From assembly GCA_904063045.1 (NCBI GenBank), contig CAJFCJ010000009.1:1158942-1222941 (forward strand): a stretch of DNA of 64,000 nucleotides. Direction: 5' to 3'. Below, piece after piece: positions 61,654 to 64,000 of the stretch (position 1 is the first letter of the stretch; every line of letters begins with the position of its first letter). The translations under genes and the position numbers were made by a program. Under the pieces are notes generated by a model that worked only from the letters and a program-made list of their open reading frames with translations, did no database searches and was not told the origin of the DNA. The DNA comes from Dimorphilus gyrociliatus. Its lineage: Eukaryota > Annelida > Polychaeta > Dinophilidae.

Positions 61654-62029
61654 ATCAAAGAATATACCAATTTTCAATTAATATATTGATGTTGTAAGCC
61701 TCGCCTAACAATCAAATAAGAAATCAAAAATTCTAATGAGAAAATATTTGTTGTTTGCGCAATAAAAACCTGCAAAAAATTAGTAACTTTTGTTGATAAT
61801 AAAACGAGAAATACTGGTTTAGATAGAAAAAAAACCATTCGGCGACAAAGGCTAGATATAGAAATTCCTTTTTGTATAAAATACCAAATTATAAAATTTT
61901 AGGCCTAAACACATTCTCGTAACGTGTTTTGAAAAGAAATACGACACATTTCTATTTTGCAATACAAATTTTAAGTATGAATACAATAGAATAGAATAAA
62001 GATAAGAAGAAAAGAATCTGATAGAGCCA
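61654..62029. other. 3' flank of CPE
   Basis: AT-rich 3' UTR and spacer. No gene seen. Confidence 0.5.
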
Positions 62030-63145
62030 TACTATACCAAAAAAGATGCATGGGATTTGTGGAAACAATATATTATATTTTTGGATAATTGTTACTCTAG
62101 TGACAATTTACATTGCAGTTTAGTTTTATCAGTTATCTTTTGTAATTCTTTATCCTTTATCTGTAACTTCTCCATTTAGTATTTTATGAATAGCCTTCGT
62201 ACACTAAATAATAAAAGAAAGTTCAACGTAAATGATAGAAAAGCCTACTCTATTCGTGAATTCGTTCATATTCAATCATTTATATTAAATTATTACAAGG
62301 CTTGTAAAACTTGTGAATTGACCTTGAATTTTCAAAAAGATACTCTAAAGAACAATCTATGTCCTTGCTATCCAATTAGAAAAACTGAAAGTTAACCTCT
62401 ATTAATATTACAATTATCATTATTATTATTTACAATTTGTTTTTTTATAATTTTCAAATAGTTTTAAACCCTTATTTGGAAGTTAGAAAATCGTTGCAGC
62501 TACCAAATGAGCTAACCATCTTGACAAAGAGAGCTGAAAATGGTATTTGGATTCCTATTGATTGCATTTATCGTCAATCTACATTAGTAGTTATTCCAAT
62601 TGAATCAGATATTGATTCAAATTTACTGAACACTACCATTCAACATTTAGTAAATTTACTAATACGTCAGATGATCTCCTTTTCTATTTATATCATAAAA
62701 CAGGTTATTGAAAATTCCTAGCTAATAATTTAAAATGATTTATTAATTTCTGTACAACTTTTTTTTTAATATAGGAAACCGCAGCTGGCGTTGGTTCAGC
62801 TATTAATTCAGTTTATCATTTTATAAAGGATGTTTCCTCTCTAACTTTCGATTGTCTTATTATACATGATTATCGAATATTAGCGGCGAACGAGTGGAAT
62901 TTTTATACATGTGCAGGATTAACGGGTAAGTTTATAAAGCCGAATAAAATATATAGAATATAGAAGAATTACGATTTTAACATGTAAAATACTCTTAAGG
63001 AATTAGGAAGTTAGTAGGTAAAATAATTGGTACCAACTTCCGGTATATACTTTTAAATAATTATACTAATTGAAATCAAATATAAATTGCAATAGCAGAA
63101 ATGAAAGAATGGAGAAGTTACTTAATATATCTTCCATAGCCGTTC
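62030..63145 (+). CDS. Unrecognised multi-exon protein, possibly longin-type
   Basis: I do not recognise this gene. Exons that join in phase: one ending KTE at 62392, which continues into LNPYLEVRKSLQLPNEL (62461-62702), then ETAAGVGSAINSVYHFIKDV through FDCLIIHDYRILAANEWNF (62775-62924). An earlier exon near 62030-62160 reads DAWDLWKQYIIFLDNCYSSD but its junction to the next is unclear. The alternation of a strand-like stretch (WIPIDCIYRQSTLVVIPIES), a helix (TTIQHLVNLLIRQM) and another strand pair (FDCLIIHDYRILAANEW) recalls longin-type domains of CCZ1/HPS/FUZ proteins, but this is weak. The C-terminal end could be the frame reading MKEWRSYLIYLP to TAG near 63144. Start codon not determined. 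Confidence 0.35.
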
Positions 63146-64000
63146 CATTTAAAATATTTGAAAAATTTAACGGATTTTCTAATTTAATAAATGATAATCT
63201 GGGAGCATTTCTTAATTTTTATAAAAGGTAAAAAGAAAGAGAAATTACAATTTTGTTTGTACATTTCAATTTATCTTTAGAGTTAAATTGAATGAGAAAT
63301 ATTCCAAATATCAACAATATCCATTTCCTATATCTAATTACTTCTTGATAAATGAATCATTATTAATTGATAGACCAACTTTGGGTTATGATGAGAATCT
63401 AATGTTCAAGTTGATATATTTAAATATAGTTTCTGTTTTCATAAAAATCTAACATATCTCATTTATAATAGTAATTTAAATGTAATTGAAGAAAAAGGCT
63501 TAAACGTAAAAGATGGTCTAAATACAGTAAACTATTCAATAATTCAAAAAATTGAAAAGAGATACTATACTGAAATAAATCTAAAAATAGGTATAATTAA
63601 GTTTTTATTCCAGTTTTCTCTCTCTCTCTCTCTCTTTATTAATAGTGAATATATTCTTTTCTTTCTCTATTCCTTTTCGCTTATCTAATTAATTAAGATG
63701 AAATTAAGTAACTTAAATATTGATTCTCAGATAATTACTTTGCAAAGTTTAATAAAACGAAGATGAATATCTGTTTGATGGATAATGATTTAAAGATGAA
63801 CGTATCAATTGAAGTCTGTTCTGGAATATGTTATCTAAAGAACTGTAAAGGCTTTTCCTATAATTTAATTTTGAGTGAGTGCTATCTGCATTTATGCACT
63901 CGTAATCCTAGTATGATTTTTAATTATTTACTTATATATGGGCTTTTTTCTCTATATTAATTCATTTATTTTTTATAGGAAATACAATTTCTTCTAGTAA
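63111..64000 (+). CDS. Partial gene with a PAN/apple-like cysteine segment
   Basis: Exons in phase starting near 63111 (MEKLLNISSIAVPFKIFEKF), about 63281-63407 (VKLNEKYSKYQQYPFPISNY..), about 63470-63589 and from 63730 (DNYFAKFNKTKMNICLMDND). The last contains CSGICYLKNCKGFSYN..SECYL, similar to the CxxxC..CxgFsyn..CyL pattern of PAN/apple domains. The gene continues beyond the window. It may be a separate gene or the 3' part of the one before, since the frames around 63096-63145 overlap and the joint is not resolved. Function unknown. Confidence 0.3.
63617..63636. repeat. (TC)n microsatellite
   Basis: A run of TC dinucleotides inside an intron of the partial gene at the right edge. Confidence 0.9.

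Overview
This is nuclear DNA from a compact, AT-rich animal genome. Most genes carry several very short introns (often 40-120 bases, GT-AG), coding regions lie close together, and many neighbours are divergent pairs less than 450 bases apart. The gene set (CPT1, CEP89, ATF2, FAIM, CEP70, COG4, MOCS3, TMLHE, DAZAP1, SPOUT1, AMPK beta, MTHFD1, PRPSAP, PECR, STYXL1, RPS26, attractin, a Tudor protein, MRPL22, an hnRNP A/B protein, CPE) is bilaterian. The short introns and retention of vertebrate-like families suggest a compact-genome lophotrochozoan such as a small annelid. That placement is inference; nothing in the window proves it. All exon models were read by eye from splice signals and family similarity.

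Layout. 1-840: 5' part of CPT1 (-). 1363-5537: CEP89 (-). 6073-8007: an intronless 644-residue membrane ORF with a TATA box (+). 8287-10810: an Ig/cysteine-rich, ZPBP-like membrane protein (-). 11556-14407: ATF2-type bZIP factor (-). 14953-15510 FAIM (-) and 15837-17407 CEP70 (+). 18496-19743: a protein with two Myb/SANT-like domains (+). 19961-22415 COG4 (-), head to head with a histone-H3-fold gene at 22526-23141 (+). 23528-25604 MOCS3 (-); 26318-27534 TMLHE (-). 28544-30328 DAZAP1-like (+); 30724-32277 SPOUT1 (-); 32716-35344 AMPK beta (-); 35751-39616 MTHFD1 (+); 39855-41139 PRPSAP (-); 41355-42639 PECR (+); 42762-43781 STYXL1 (-). 43993-45614: two RPS26 genes head to head. 46414-53343 attractin (-); 53995-56548 Tudor-domain gene (+); 56930-57835 MRPL22 (+); 58168-59996 hnRNP A/B (-); 60189-61653 CPE (+); 62030-64000 one or two unrecognised partial genes (+).

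The genes do not form one pathway. Loose themes recur: centrosome and kinetochore (CEP89, CEP70, SPOUT1, perhaps the H3-fold protein), fatty-acid and carnitine metabolism (CPT1, TMLHE, PECR, with AMPK as regulator), nucleotide and one-carbon metabolism (MTHFD1, PRPSAP), and germline or gamete functions (Tudor protein, ZPBP-like protein, DAZAP1). I would not read this as functional clustering.

The most notable observations are: a pair of duplicated, phase-locked, apparently mutually exclusive exons in the AMPK beta gene; a divergent histone-H3-fold protein with a non-histone N-terminus; a mirror-image RPS26 pair that encodes identical protein around a palindromic 106-base promoter; a ZPBP-like surface protein with an internal module duplication; and a Tudor gene with an alternative early terminal exon.
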